Origin: JBNKEI01 sp050288705
GTDB lineage: Bacteria; Myxococcota; Myxococcia; Myxococcales; UBA5297
Reading direction: 5' to 3'
Length of the DNA stretch: 48,688 nucleotides
NCBI GenBank assembly: GCA_050288705.1
Contig: JBNKEI010000187.1
Coordinates: forward strand, 1-48,688
Positions 24,316 to 33,068 of this stretch are shown here, in pieces (position 1 is the first letter of the stretch; each line of letters begins with the position of its first letter). A program made the translations under genes and the position numbers. The notes beneath the pieces were generated by a model. It was not told where the DNA came from and did not search any database. It saw nothing but the letters and a program-made list of their open reading frames with translations.

Positions 24316-25526
24316 GACCATACCTCCTGGGAAACTCCCCTTGCCCATGACTGGCATTTTTTTAAGCGGCCCCTAATAACCGGAGACCACCAAGACCTTA
24401 AGGTGCTAAGAGTTTTGGCACAAAAATTTTGGCCATAGATATATAACCAATAATGAGGACGAACATGAGAAGTCCAATCCAATTTCCAGTTCATTGATGG
24501 GCCTAAGAAATCAAATTCTTTAATTCCACGCGCAAGACAATCTTCGATAACGTTATCCATAAGAAGTTGCCCTGGCGAACAATCAGCATGTCCTTCATCG
24601 TAACAAGTCTTGGGAAGAAAATAAGCACGGCCATTACTGAGTCCAAATTGAAAAGCAATTGGGCTACCATTCAACCTAAGAAAGTAAAAAGACAAGTTCC
24701 CCGTCTGTGCTTCTTTGCGAGCCCACTCAGCATAAAACCCGCGGGTTTTTGAATCGCAAGCAATAGCAGTACCTTCCCGTCCTTTCCAACCTGATTTCTC
24801 TAAGGCAAATCCTTCCTCCAGCATTATTTCTAATTCTCGCCCGCCATCAAAACGTTGAAATTCTAGACGCCCCCTTTTTTCCAGTTTGCGTCTCCGACGG
24901 CGGAGATTTTGGAAAAAATGTTTATCCAAGTTTAAACATTTTTTTTCTGAACTATCGATTAATGGCACAAATGGGGTCTTCATTGACTCCCAGCTCCCAA
25001 TTGCGTACCCGTCTTTTTTTGCTAATGAGAGCAATTGCCAAGCGCTTCCATTTTCTGGAACATCAACGAACTCAACGAGATCGAATTTTAGATTGTCTCT
25101 ACAATATGCCCACAATGCAGCGGCAGCGTCTTCTCTTCCGGGCTGGCAAATAAAATCAAATCGATTAGAGTGAACATTGGCAGGAACACGTAAACGACGG
25201 ATGGGTATTCCTTTGACCCAGGTTTTATCTTCAAGCAATGCCAGTCCAGCTAACAACTTCTCACCCTCGGTAACCACTAAAGCCCGAAATAAATCGTTAT
25301 TACTGAAATTATCAACCCAAATTCGAAGAAATTGGTGTTTAAAGAATGGTTCATCTCGAAAATATTGGCGTACTAAATCATCCCATAATAGATCGAATCG
25401 ATCGAATTCGCTCCGACTTAATTCCCTAACCACCAAAGCAGGTGTCAATTCTGCCCCCCGCTGAGTTTCAGTAGGACATTGGTTATTGCACTCAGCGTAG
25501 CCCTTCTGGCGAGGATCAAACTCCAT
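24303..25526 (-). CDS. FemAB-like GNAT acyltransferase (BioF2-like), copy 1
   Basis: 407 residues from the ATG at 25526, which has AAGGG upstream. A GTG ten codons earlier is a less likely start. It shows the same domain plan as the gene at 21911-23080: an N-terminal part with FDLLWDDLVRQYFRDEPFF and FRALVVTEGEKLLAGLALLED, a basic linker (LRRRRRKLEKRGRLEF), and the C-terminal signature ARGIKEFDFLGPSMNWKLDW. Sequence divergence from the other copy is large, so this is an old duplication or separate acquisition, not a recent copy. Position between the sugar transferase and the aminotransferase places it in exopolysaccharide modification. Confidence 0.86.
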   Translation of the reverse strand: MEFDPRQKGYAECNNQCPTETQRGAELTPALVVRELSRSEFDRFDLLWDDLVRQYFRDEPFFKHQFLRIWVDNFSNNDLFRALVVTEGEKLLAGLALLEDKTWVKGIPIRRLRVPANVHSNRFDFICQPGREDAAAALWAYCRDNLKFDLVEFVDVPENGSAWQLLSLAKKDGYAIGSWESMKTPFVPLIDSSEKKCLNLDKHFFQNLRRRRRKLEKRGRLEFQRFDGGRELEIMLEEGFALEKSGWKGREGTAIACDSKTRGFYAEWARKEAQTGNLSFYFLRLNGSPIAFQFGLSNGRAYFLPKTCYDEGHADCSPGQLLMDNVIEDCLARGIKEFDFLGPSMNWKLDWTSHVRPHYWLYIYGQNFCAKTLSTLRSWWSPVIRGRLKKCQSWARGVSQEVWSWKR

Positions 25527-25620
25527 GTAGTTCCCTTGTCCTTTACGTTTGTTCACAAAATGCTAATTCTCAAGCTATGCATTAGCAATTGGGTTTGCAC
25601 GGCCCAAAAGACAACCAATG

Positions 25621-26985
25621 TTAGCGTGCTCCGCGGCGTAGTAGCACGTGTCTGAAAGTATGAAAGAAAATCAATAAATCCAGAACTAGTGAACAATTTT
25701 TTATGTAGTATAGATCATATTCCAATTTCGCTTTGGCGTCTTCAATACTAGAGCCATAAGGATAACAGAGCTGAGCCCAACCAGTAATACCTGGTTTAAC
25801 CACCTCTCTAAGACGATAAAAAGGGACTTCTTTTTCAATTTTTTCTACAAAATATGGCCTTTCGGGTCGAGGACCAACAAAACTCATATCTCCACGAATT
25901 ACGGAAAAAAGTTGCGGCAATTCATCCAAGCGCATTTCGCGAAGTATCTTTCCTATACGGGTGATACGTGGATCATTAGACTGCGCCCAACGCGGTTGCC
26001 CATCTGATTCTGCTTCCGTATACATGGTACGAAATTTGGTAATCCAAAATGTCTTGCCTTGTTTCCCCATTCTTTCCTGACGATAAAAAATTGGGCCGTT
26101 CGAATCTAGAAATATCATAATTGCAATTAGAACCATAAAGGGTGCGGCAAATGCTAGAACTAGACATGCTAATGCTAAATCAGCACATCGTTTTCCTATT
26201 TCATCGAAGCTGCCTCTTTTCAGCCATTTTTCCGATAAAACTAAATGTCTAAAACTTAGCAAGGAAACGGGTATTCTGCGAGCAATTCTTTCAACAAAAT
26301 CAACCCCCTCTAGAATTTGTGCTCCTGAAATCCGGTATTGCATTAAAGATTTCCAAACACTGCTCCCGCTATGGCTTTCCCTTTCGTCATTGACCAGCAC
26401 AATTGTTCCCTTAGAAATCGAACACCACCCCGCGACAACTTTCTCACTCAGTGGTTTGTTATAATCGGATTCTATTACTTCAAAATTGGTTTTTCTTGCC
26501 ACCCATGGCATTGCCAAATGCACAACTTCTTGAGCATTTTTTCCTTTTCCAAAAACATAAACTTGCTCTATGGACCGAGTAAGAAGCGGGAAAAACCACC
26601 GTATCATTGTGCTTCCTAAAACTGCCCCCGAAATTCCCATTAAAATATTCCCATCACCCAACAAATTAACGTTCGCAACGATTTCGAAAGAACCTATCCC
26701 AACTAGAATAGCCAAGCCCAAGGCAAACAAAAAGCGGGGAGAAAGTTTGTAATCCTTAAGTATCGTTTTCAATTCATACAACTCAAAAAAATAAAACCAA
26801 ACTGAAAGCGTGGCAGCAATCCATACCGCGAATATTGCGACGAGTTTTATTAAATCTATATACAAATGCACCGAAAAAACTAGCGAAAAGATAAAAAAAA
26901 GCAATATTATTGCGCTTTGCTCGCTCAGAAAAAACAGAACTTTTCTATATGGCACCCAATGATTAAAGAATTTTATAGACTTCAA
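25621..26985 (-). CDS. Polyprenyl-phosphate sugar-1-phosphate transferase (EpsB/WbaP type)
   Basis: 454 residues from a TTG at 26985 with GGTGA upstream. An ATG at 27144 gives 53 more residues but overlaps the previous gene by 88 bases and lacks a ribosome binding site. Four to five membrane helices occupy the first ~170 residues. A Rossmann-like middle (VYVFGKGKNAQEVV) follows. The catalytic domain has KRCADLALACLV, GPIFYRQERMGKQGKTFWITKFRTM, RLDELPQLFSVIRGDMSFVGPRPERP and GITGWAQLCYPYG. The end, YDLYYIKNCSLVLDLLIFF ... GAR, closely resembles the TIGR03013-type transferase of exosortase-associated loci. It adds the first sugar phosphate to undecaprenyl phosphate and so starts the repeat unit. 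Confidence 0.92.
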   Translation of the reverse strand: MKSIKFFNHWVPYRKVLFFLSEQSAIILLFFIFSLVFSVHLYIDLIKLVAIFAVWIAATLSVWFYFFELYELKTILKDYKLSPRFLFALGLAILVGIGSFEIVANVNLLGDGNILMGISGAVLGSTMIRWFFPLLTRSIEQVYVFGKGKNAQEVVHLAMPWVARKTNFEVIESDYNKPLSEKVVAGWCSISKGTIVLVNDERESHSGSSVWKSLMQYRISGAQILEGVDFVERIARRIPVSLLSFRHLVLSEKWLKRGSFDEIGKRCADLALACLVLAFAAPFMVLIAIMIFLDSNGPIFYRQERMGKQGKTFWITKFRTMYTEAESDGQPRWAQSNDPRITRIGKILREMRLDELPQLFSVIRGDMSFVGPRPERPYFVEKIEKEVPFYRLREVVKPGITGWAQLCYPYGSSIEDAKAKLEYDLYYIKNCSLVLDLLIFFHTFRHVLLRRGAR

Positions 26986-27056
26986 CCCGTCACCCGCTCC
27001 CTTGCCATAAACTCTCGCAAGGAATTCCTTCGGAAGCTCGTTCCGACCCCCTAGCC

Positions 27057-27776
27057 CTAAATTCCTGGAACTTCGCTTACCTCTACGCCGTTTAGTACGC
27101 ACCCCAAAAGTACAGTTCCAGTCAGAGACTCCACCGCCTGCCATACCACTGAACGAGAAGTCACTCCTGCCCGGACTACTAGTATTACGCCGTCACTACT
27201 GCTGGCCAGCAGCACCCCATCCGCTACTGGCAAAACCGGGGGAACATCCAAATAGATTTCGTCGAACTGCTGGCGAACTTGCTCTAAAAGTGACCTCATT
27301 GAGGAACTGGAAACCAGCTGTCCTCCTTCTTGATGAGGAGTTCCAGCAGGCAAGACCGTAAGAGTCGAGCCCCTAGGGTTGCGCAACACCTCTTGAGGGG
27401 TGGATTCTCCTCTTAGAAGCTCAGAAAGTCCTGGTCGAGTTTCTACTCCCAGCAATCCCCCAATTCTTGGGCCTCTTAGATCGGCATCTACCAGTAAAAT
27501 TCTCCGATGAGGATTAGTAGTAGAAGCAATCCATGCTAGATTAGTGGCAGTAACACTTTTTCCTTCTCCCGCAACCGCACTCGTAAATGACACGAGCTGT
27601 AATTTTTGACGCTGACGGTAGCGCTCCAGTTTCTGATACAGCACGCGATATTGTTCTACAAACACAGATGAAGGATGAGTAAGCGAAACTAATGCCGGTT
27701 CAGACATCGACAACGCGTTTTTTTTGGGATGGAAGCGCGAAATCCATTGGCCTGACTTGGTAGTTGTTTCTTTCAT
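27057..27776 (-). CDS. CpsD/CapB-type ATPase of the exopolysaccharide co-polymerase
   Basis: 239 residues. The BY-kinase fold motifs are Walker A SAVAGEGKSVTATNLA, Walker A' ILLVDADLRGPR, and a Walker B-like strand IYLDVPPVLPVADG. The N-terminal part (SSVFVEQYRVLYQKL) contains the partner-binding stretch before the P-loop. There is no Tyr-rich cluster at the C terminus (it ends VEVSEVPGI). It may therefore lack autophosphorylation or have lost that regulation. It should act with the Wzz-type protein encoded directly upstream (25-base gap) to set chain length and export. In XrtA-type loci the corresponding protein is the 'tyrosine autokinase' family member. Confidence 0.9.
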   Translation of the reverse strand: MKETTTKSGQWISRFHPKKNALSMSEPALVSLTHPSSVFVEQYRVLYQKLERYRQRQKLQLVSFTSAVAGEGKSVTATNLAWIASTTNPHRRILLVDADLRGPRIGGLLGVETRPGLSELLRGESTPQEVLRNPRGSTLTVLPAGTPHQEGGQLVSSSSMRSLLEQVRQQFDEIYLDVPPVLPVADGVLLASSSDGVILVVRAGVTSRSVVWQAVESLTGTVLLGCVLNGVEVSEVPGI

Positions 27777-27800
27777 TACCCTTTTCTCCTACATTTTTGG

Positions 27801-29162
27801 TTAAAGAGTTTTCTTATCGAATTTATTAACTAAGGAAGCCTTTGGAACCGAAGCCAGTACCGGCACATTCATGTTTTTAGCTTGCTCAACATGGTGAAAA
27901 GAATCATCGCGTAATTCACGAAACACTCCTACCAATGCACCCGCTCCTGCCGATATAAGAAACGCCAAAAGCATTCCAGCCTCTCTATCAGGCTTGTAGG
28001 GCTCAGAAGCCGGAACAGCAGCAGAAAGCACATGAAACATAGTACGTTTTGCTTTCTTTTCAAGAACAGAGGCAATATCTGCCTCTACTTTTCGCGAAAC
28101 CAGCGATTGATATTTCGTTCGCAGAACTTCATATTCACGATCCATATCAGCCAACTGTTGTATCCACTGAGGAGCGCGATCCATTCTATTGCGATAGATT
28201 TTTGCCTCTTTTTCCAATTTTACTATTGATTGGTTAAGGTCTTGTAGTTGACCGCGAACTCTTTTTCTTTGAGAATTATCTTCTTTGTTTTGATGATCTA
28301 CACTTTTTAATTTTGTCCTAACCGACGAAAGTTCTCTTTTTAGTCGCCGCATTTCTGGGTGACCATCGGTCCATTGGCTACGTCCATCAATTAATGCTGC
28401 GCTCAATTCTAGTTCGCTTCTACGTAATCGGCCTAGCTCTGAATCTAATGCTTCACGAGAAAGATCTAATTCTAGTTCACGGCGATGAAGCTCGCGCTGG
28501 GAATCAGTGCGGGCGGTCAATAATACCATAATGCGGTCCAACGATCGCATATTGGATTCCATTTGTTCTGGTAATTCCCCCAAATGTGCTTGTCTAAACT
28601 CGGTAATTCTTTTCTCGACTTCTTTTACCTGCTTTTCTACTCTAATCAATTCTTCTTTAAATAATTCGACAGTGGCCTTGGCTTGCTTTTCACGAATTCC
28701 AGATGCTTGTTCGGTAAGAAGCTTGGGTAGTAGATTAGCAATTTTCGCCGATTCCACAGGATCGGAGCCAGTAACCGTAAGAATATAGGCCGAGTCTCCT
28801 TCCACTTTGACATCTAATTGAGCTCGTAATGTTTTTACCGCCTCGGCCACTCCCTTTTCTTTTCGTACTTCCGGAAGAAGCTGTAGTTTAGTTATTGCTT
28901 TCTCAAGTATTTGACGTGAAAAAAGTTGATATTCAATTGTACGAAGATTTTCTTCCAAGAGTTGACCAACGCTCGAAGAAACAAGTTCAGGAGAAGGGCG
29001 ATGTGGCTCAACTCGTACAATTGTAGTAGCGCGATATTCGTTGGGAAGGAATAACACTACAGTTGCTCCGATAACAAAGGTCGCCACGAAAGTAATGGCA
29101 ATCCATTGTCGTTGCCTAATCAATCCTTTTATCATCTCCTGTACTGTCATTCCCTGCTTCAT
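27801..29162 (-). CDS. Wzz/GumC-type chain-length determinant
   Basis: 453 residues from the ATG at 29162 with AAAGGAGG five bases upstream. An in-frame GTG eight codons earlier would include the ribosome binding site itself and is rejected. TM1 is near residues 18-38 (WIAITFVATFVIGATVVLFLP), followed by the Wzz signature NEYRATTIVRVEPHRPSPELV. A long periplasmic coiled coil spans roughly 165-365 with many heptads. TM2 near the C terminus (MLLAFLISAGAGALVGVFRELRD) completes the hairpin. The Pro-rich element before TM2 (PASEPYKPDREAG) is typical. Its partner ATPase is downstream. The family is close to the XrtA-associated polysaccharide chain-length determinant. Confidence 0.92.
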   Translation of the reverse strand: MKQGMTVQEMIKGLIRQRQWIAITFVATFVIGATVVLFLPNEYRATTIVRVEPHRPSPELVSSSVGQLLEENLRTIEYQLFSRQILEKAITKLQLLPEVRKEKGVAEAVKTLRAQLDVKVEGDSAYILTVTGSDPVESAKIANLLPKLLTEQASGIREKQAKATVELFKEELIRVEKQVKEVEKRITEFRQAHLGELPEQMESNMRSLDRIMVLLTARTDSQRELHRRELELDLSREALDSELGRLRRSELELSAALIDGRSQWTDGHPEMRRLKRELSSVRTKLKSVDHQNKEDNSQRKRVRGQLQDLNQSIVKLEKEAKIYRNRMDRAPQWIQQLADMDREYEVLRTKYQSLVSRKVEADIASVLEKKAKRTMFHVLSAAVPASEPYKPDREAGMLLAFLISAGAGALVGVFRELRDDSFHHVEQAKNMNVPVLASVPKASLVNKFDKKTL

Positions 29163-29192
29163 GCAGCCTCCTTTACTTCTTTTCACCGATTT

Positions 29193-30365
29193 TCAAATTG
29201 TTTTGTAAAGCAATTTGAGTCGAACCAGCTCTCTCGATACTCCCAAACTTCCCAGTTTTGGCAATTGTTGTATGTGGTCGTAAGAGGTAGTCATGGAAAG
29301 ATGACGAGTAATATGTATTTCTAATCCCACGGTTCCATTCCACCCTTCCGCATCAGCAGGCAAATCAGGGGCTATCCCATTCAAATAGTAGCCACCGGCG
29401 ATATATAAACTTGCACTTTCTCGAAAACTCCAGGTAACTGCTGCTTGGGCATAATTTGACCAAACAGCCGGCGCATATCCACCTGCGCCGAGAATATCTC
29501 GACCAAGTATTAAACCAAGATACGTCCCACGGGCGTCATAAGCTAGCTCAGCATTTCCTCGCCAAAATAGCGAAGTTTCGTCGTTAGCTTGGAATCGAGA
29601 AGGACCAAGTTCTAACATGGCAAATGCGTGCCGAGTCAAACGAACTCGCGCTGAAAGGCCAGCCGAATGAGTGTCGGCATTTTGTTCGCGGTGCGAACTT
29701 AAAATTTGATATCGATAGCGAATTCCCATTTCCCATCGGGGAGTAATTTGATCGCGAATTTGTGCCCAAAGTAGATTAGAAAGGTTTAAAGTATTCGATC
29801 CAGAATTGACACGAGTTGCTTCCCCTCTATAAGCTATTTCCGTGTTTAGGACTGGCGACCAGCGATAACTAGCAGTTAAGCCACCTCTCGCCCATATTGC
29901 CGAAGTAGTAATTCTGGCAAGCCCAAATCTAGGAAGCGAAGTCATGTCTTCTAATCGAGCAAAATTTCCAAATACGTCTAAAGTTAATCGGCGGGTGAGT
30001 CTATTTTTGTATTCACCATCGAGCCAGTGATCAGTGCTCCATTTCTTTGCGTTATAATGATGAATAAGTTCCACCCCATATTTTGCTTCCAGAGTTTTTC
30101 TTGCGTCTTTCAGACGATAGCCAACCTCCGGACTAGTTCGACTCATTAGCTCGTCATTTCCAAAGTAGGCGCCACTATCCCAGCGCTCCTCTTGTCCTAA
30201 CCCAATCCAGAATTTGTGCACCTGGGCAGCATGGATGGGGGGTGAAAATAAAACCAAAAGCATTACTATCAATCCCTCAAATAATGCTAGGTATTTTAAA
30301 AACACAGCAACCAATGGCGTACCATTTGCCTGTGAGTTTGCTATTATTTTGTGGTTAGGGCACAT
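29193..30365 (-). CDS. Outer-membrane barrel of the exopolysaccharide locus
   Basis: 390 residues. A hydrophobic leader at about residues 20-46 (LKYLALFEGLIVMLLVLFSPPIHA) serves as signal peptide. From about residue 55 it is a chain of amphipathic strands rich in Trp, Tyr and Arg (RITTSAIWARGGLTASYRWSPV, ARGTYLGLILGRD, GTVGLEIHITRHLSMTTSYDH). This is typical of the TIGR03016-like barrels that accompany XrtA-type exopolysaccharide genes. The start overlaps the end of the Wza-like gene by 11 bases. It may form or support the export pore or anchor the polymer; this is an inference from position. Confidence 0.8.
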   Translation of the reverse strand: MCPNHKIIANSQANGTPLVAVFLKYLALFEGLIVMLLVLFSPPIHAAQVHKFWIGLGQEERWDSGAYFGNDELMSRTSPEVGYRLKDARKTLEAKYGVELIHHYNAKKWSTDHWLDGEYKNRLTRRLTLDVFGNFARLEDMTSLPRFGLARITTSAIWARGGLTASYRWSPVLNTEIAYRGEATRVNSGSNTLNLSNLLWAQIRDQITPRWEMGIRYRYQILSSHREQNADTHSAGLSARVRLTRHAFAMLELGPSRFQANDETSLFWRGNAELAYDARGTYLGLILGRDILGAGGYAPAVWSNYAQAAVTWSFRESASLYIAGGYYLNGIAPDLPADAEGWNGTVGLEIHITRHLSMTTSYDHIQQLPKLGSLGVSRELVRLKLLYKTI

Positions 30366-30909
30366 AAATCGTATCCCCAGGCTTCAGACAGACATCATGG
30401 TCCGAGTTTTCCACCAGATCGGAGTAATCAATGGGAATTTTTTCTTTCTGATTTCGCAGAATCATAATGCTACTGCGCGAGGCAAATTCATTCGGTCCTC
30501 CAGCAACCGAAAGTGCTTGCAAAATGGTTGTTTTTCCACGTAACGGATAACCTCCTGGACGCGCGACTTCCCCGATTACGTAATATCGCGGCGCATTTAC
30601 TTCCCGTACAATGACCGCAACATGCGGCTCTTCAACCCAGGGTTTAAGCTTGGTACGAATTTCCTGTGCAACTGTCTGCGGTGATTTGCCAGCGACTTCC
30701 ATTTCCCCCAATAGCGGCAAGCTGATTCTTCCATCAGGTCGCACCGGAATGGTACGTGACAAATCAGCATCCCTCCATACCGAGATTTCCAAGAGATCTT
30801 CTTTTCCTATTAGATATTCGGACTTGTCCTCTTTAAAAGAAATTGGAGCTGAATTATGAGCGCACGAAAGCATTGTCATTATCATCATGATACTAATCCA
30901 TTTTTTCAT
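30355..30909 (-). CDS. Wza-type polysaccharide export lipoprotein
   Basis: 184 residues. I choose the ATG at 30909 because it gives a lipoprotein signal (MKKWISIMMIMTMLSC, lipobox L-S-C) and lies downstream of the sigma-54 promoter. A start at 30972 would place the promoter inside the gene. The poly-export domain reads YLIGKEDLLEISVWRDADLSRTIPVRPDGRISLPLLGEMEVAGKSP. An SLBB part follows (YYVIGEVARPGGYPL...TILQALSVAGG), and it ends DHDVCLKPGDTIYVP. It is much shorter than E. coli Wza, with one SLBB domain and no C-terminal helix, like the short export proteins of XrtA loci. It is the first gene of the operon. Confidence 0.93.
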   Translation of the reverse strand: MKKWISIMMIMTMLSCAHNSAPISFKEDKSEYLIGKEDLLEISVWRDADLSRTIPVRPDGRISLPLLGEMEVAGKSPQTVAQEIRTKLKPWVEEPHVAVIVREVNAPRYYVIGEVARPGGYPLRGKTTILQALSVAGGPNEFASRSSIMILRNQKEKIPIDYSDLVENSDHDVCLKPGDTIYVP

Positions 30910-30973
30910 AGATGCTTTTTGCCCCCTTATGCCAGCAATACCTAACGATGATACTCTTTCTGGCAATAGCACT

Positions 30974-30989
30974 AGCAGCCTTCATGCCA
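30974..30989 (-). promoter_or_regulatory. Sigma-54 promoter of the exopolysaccharide operon
   Basis: The minus strand reads TGGCATGAAGGCTGCT. The consensus is TGGCACG-N4-TTGCW, so only the C in CAC and the first T of TTGC differ, and the essential GG (-24) and GC (-12) are spaced correctly. Transcription would start near 30963, about 54 bases ahead of the Wza-like ATG. A sigma-54 activator gene lies 0.5 kb away and a palindrome sits at the usual activator distance. Confidence 0.75.
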
Positions 30990-31070
30990 ACTCGATACAC
31001 TGCTTTGCAGTCTTAATAGTCAGGTAAATTGAAGCAATTTTTTCTTCGAATAGTATTTATTGGACCAAAC

Positions 31071-31088
31071 TGAGAAAATAATTTCTCA
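31071..31088. promoter_or_regulatory. Candidate activator-binding palindrome (UAS)
   Basis: TGAGAAA-ATAA-TTTCTCA is a perfect 7-base inverted repeat with a four-base spacer. Its centre is about 105 bases upstream of the -12 element, the normal range for sigma-54 activator sites. The AT-rich stretch between it and the promoter could bend easily. Confidence 0.5.
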
Positions 31089-31166
31089 AGGACACCTTCT
31101 TGGGTTGAAAAATATTGTTTTTTTGCTTACATTGAAAATTTCAAAAGTAATGAATTAGACTTATCT

Positions 31167-31478
31167 ATGACTATCGAAACAAATTCAACAAAGAAGCACT
31201 GCTATGTGCCAGGTCAGACTCAGCAACCTTGGAAATCATCAATACCATATTGGGTGCCTTTTCCGCCACTATGCGTATTAGGCGCCTTGCTCTTTGAGAT
31301 GGCAGTATGGCAATGGCTCAAGACCAAGATTTCTGCAGCTTGGGCAGAAAGCTTGGCAATATTGTCTCTTTCAATATGTTTGTGGCTAATTGCCGGGATG
31401 TCCATTTGGCTACAACACCGGCAACAAAAGTCTCAAAACCGGCAAACGATTATTGAATCAAAGTCTAAAGCGCTGTAG
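31167..31478 (+). CDS. Small protein with two membrane helices
   Basis: 103 residues. Two hydrophobic segments are clear, at about residues 30-48 (YWVPFPPLCVLGALLFEMAVW) and 62-82 (LAILSLSICLWLIAGMSIWL). A polar N terminus and a Lys/Gln-rich C terminus lie on either side. No obvious ribosome binding site is present and I recognise no family. It lies between the exopolysaccharide promoter region and the sigma-54 activator gene, on the opposite strand to both. It may be real, because the two helices and the frame are coherent, but support is limited. Confidence 0.45.
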   Translation: MTIETNSTKKHCYVPGQTQQPWKSSIPYWVPFPPLCVLGALLFEMAVWQWLKTKISAAWAESLAILSLSICLWLIAGMSIWLQHRQQKSQNRQTIIESKSKAL

Positions 31479-31497
31479 CGAAGGAGCAGGCGTCTTC

Positions 31498-32913
31498 CTA
31501 GGGCTTAGACATTATTTGCCTGGGGTCCATAATTCCACACTCTTTTATCTTGTATAAGAGAGCCTTATAACTAATTTGCAGGCGAACAGCAGCTTTGCGT
31601 TTATTCCACGCAGTTTTGGTCAGCATTTGCACTATAGCGTCTCTCTCGGCAATCATAGCGGCTCTGCGCGAAAGGTCTTTGAGAGGAACGTCTTCGTTTT
31701 CACTTGATGGAAAACTTGGCGAGGGAGCGGACGGATACTGAATAGATATCCCAAGGTCTTTAGACATTCTCTGTTCTTTAAGTTCTTGCAGTACACCCAA
31801 AGGGTCGCGCAATACCACCAAACGCCTTACCAGATTTTCCAATTCACGAACATTTCCCGGAAAATCGTAAGCCAAAATCTCCTGCACTACTTCTGGGGGC
31901 AAGGAGTCTTCAGACACACTGTATTTATGGCGATACTTACGAACGAAGTACTCAAAAATTGGCTTAATATCTTCACGGCGTTCGCGAAGTGGAGGAATTT
32001 TTACCGGAACAACATTCAATCGGTAATACAAATCTTCCCGAAAATTTCCATTCTCAATTTCTGCCTCTAAATTACGATTAGTAGCGCATAAAACCCTGGA
32101 ATCTACTCGAATGCTTTTTTTCCCGCCTACTCGAAAAAATTCTTCGTCCTGAAGAACCTGCAAAAGCTTAGCTTGTAGACGAATAGCCATCTCTCCTATT
32201 TCATCTAAAAAAATGGTGCCTCGATGAGCCAATTCGAATTTTCCTGGCTTCTCATTAGTAGCGCCAGTAAAAGCCCCCCGTTCATGCCCAAAAAGCTCGC
32301 TTTCAAGAAGCTCGGAGGGAAGAGCAGCACAATTAATTTTTAGAAACTGTCGATCTTTTCGTTTCGAACGCTTATGAATTTCTCGCGCTACCACTTCCTT
32401 TCCTACTCCACTTTCACCCAGCAAAAGTACCGGAACATCGGTGTCCGCAATGCGCTCGACCAGCCGACAGATTTTCTTCATGGAAGAAGATTGGGTAATA
32501 AACGACTTTTCTTCATCGTCGCCACCGGCAAACGTGGAAATTGAAGATTGCCCCAAAGCACGCGCGGCCGAAGCTAGCAAATCACGTCCTTGAACTGGCC
32601 GAGTAAGATAATCCGCAGCGCCCAATTGCATAGCTTTTACTACGTCGTCAGCATTCCCTTGAGTAGATAGAATAATTACCGGGGTCCTACCCCCCCCCTC
32701 ACGATACCGTTGCAACCACTCTAGGCCATTCATGCTTGGCGTCCGAACGTCAAGCAAAACTGCATCAAACGCATCCTTGGCAAGCATTGCCAAAGCCTCG
32801 GCGCCATTGTCAGTCGCACGCACCTGATATCCCGCGCCACGAAGCACTTGCTTCTCATATTCCCGGGAAGCATGGTCATCATCGACCACCAACAGCGCAG
32901 CGTCGCGATTCAT
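31498..32913 (-). CDS. NtrC-family sigma-54 response regulator (PrsR-like)
   Basis: 471 residues from the ATG at 32913, which has GGAGGGG upstream. A frame extension to 33009 codes residues that come from a dispersed repeat and is rejected. Receiver domain 1-120: acidic DDDH and phospho-acceptor Asp55 in AVLLDVRTPS. AAA+ domain about 155-390: Walker A GESGVGKE, the sigma-54 contact loop GAFTGA, Walker B GTIFLDEIGE, and the arginine-finger region FREDLYYRLNVVPVKIPPLRERR. C-terminal Fis-type helix-turn-helix (WNKRKAAVRLQISYKALLYKIKE). It should activate sigma-54 promoters when phosphorylated. It is probably the activator of the adjacent exopolysaccharide operon, like PrsR of XrtA systems. No sensor kinase is encoded nearby. 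Confidence 0.93.
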   Translation of the reverse strand: MNRDAALLVVDDDHASREYEKQVLRGAGYQVRATDNGAEALAMLAKDAFDAVLLDVRTPSMNGLEWLQRYREGGGRTPVIILSTQGNADDVVKAMQLGAADYLTRPVQGRDLLASAARALGQSSISTFAGGDDEEKSFITQSSSMKKICRLVERIADTDVPVLLLGESGVGKEVVAREIHKRSKRKDRQFLKINCAALPSELLESELFGHERGAFTGATNEKPGKFELAHRGTIFLDEIGEMAIRLQAKLLQVLQDEEFFRVGGKKSIRVDSRVLCATNRNLEAEIENGNFREDLYYRLNVVPVKIPPLRERREDIKPIFEYFVRKYRHKYSVSEDSLPPEVVQEILAYDFPGNVRELENLVRRLVVLRDPLGVLQELKEQRMSKDLGISIQYPSAPSPSFPSSENEDVPLKDLSRRAAMIAERDAIVQMLTKTAWNKRKAAVRLQISYKALLYKIKECGIMDPRQIMSKP

Positions 32914-32987
32914 TTCCCCTCCCTGGCCGCCTACTTTTCCTTCTGTACCGGACCAGAAAGCTGCGTCGTTGGTAACCTGCAAGCAAG

Positions 32988-33058
32988 TGAGGCAATTGCA
33001 AAACCCCAATTTTGCGCCTAGGTCGAATCGAGCAAAGCTCGCCGTCGCCCTAACTCGG
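32988..33058 (+). repeat. Dispersed repeat, copy A (partner at 34023)
   Basis: TGAGGCAATTGCAAAACCCC and the next six bases match 34023-34048 with one or two differences. After a diverged stretch, AGCAAAGCTCGCCGTCGC at 33031 matches AGCAAAGCTTGCCGTCGC at 34061. This copy lacks the right half of the palindrome. It falls at the 5' side of the regulator gene and creates a false N-terminal extension there. Confidence 0.65.
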
Positions 33059-33068
33059 AGTTCCTTCG

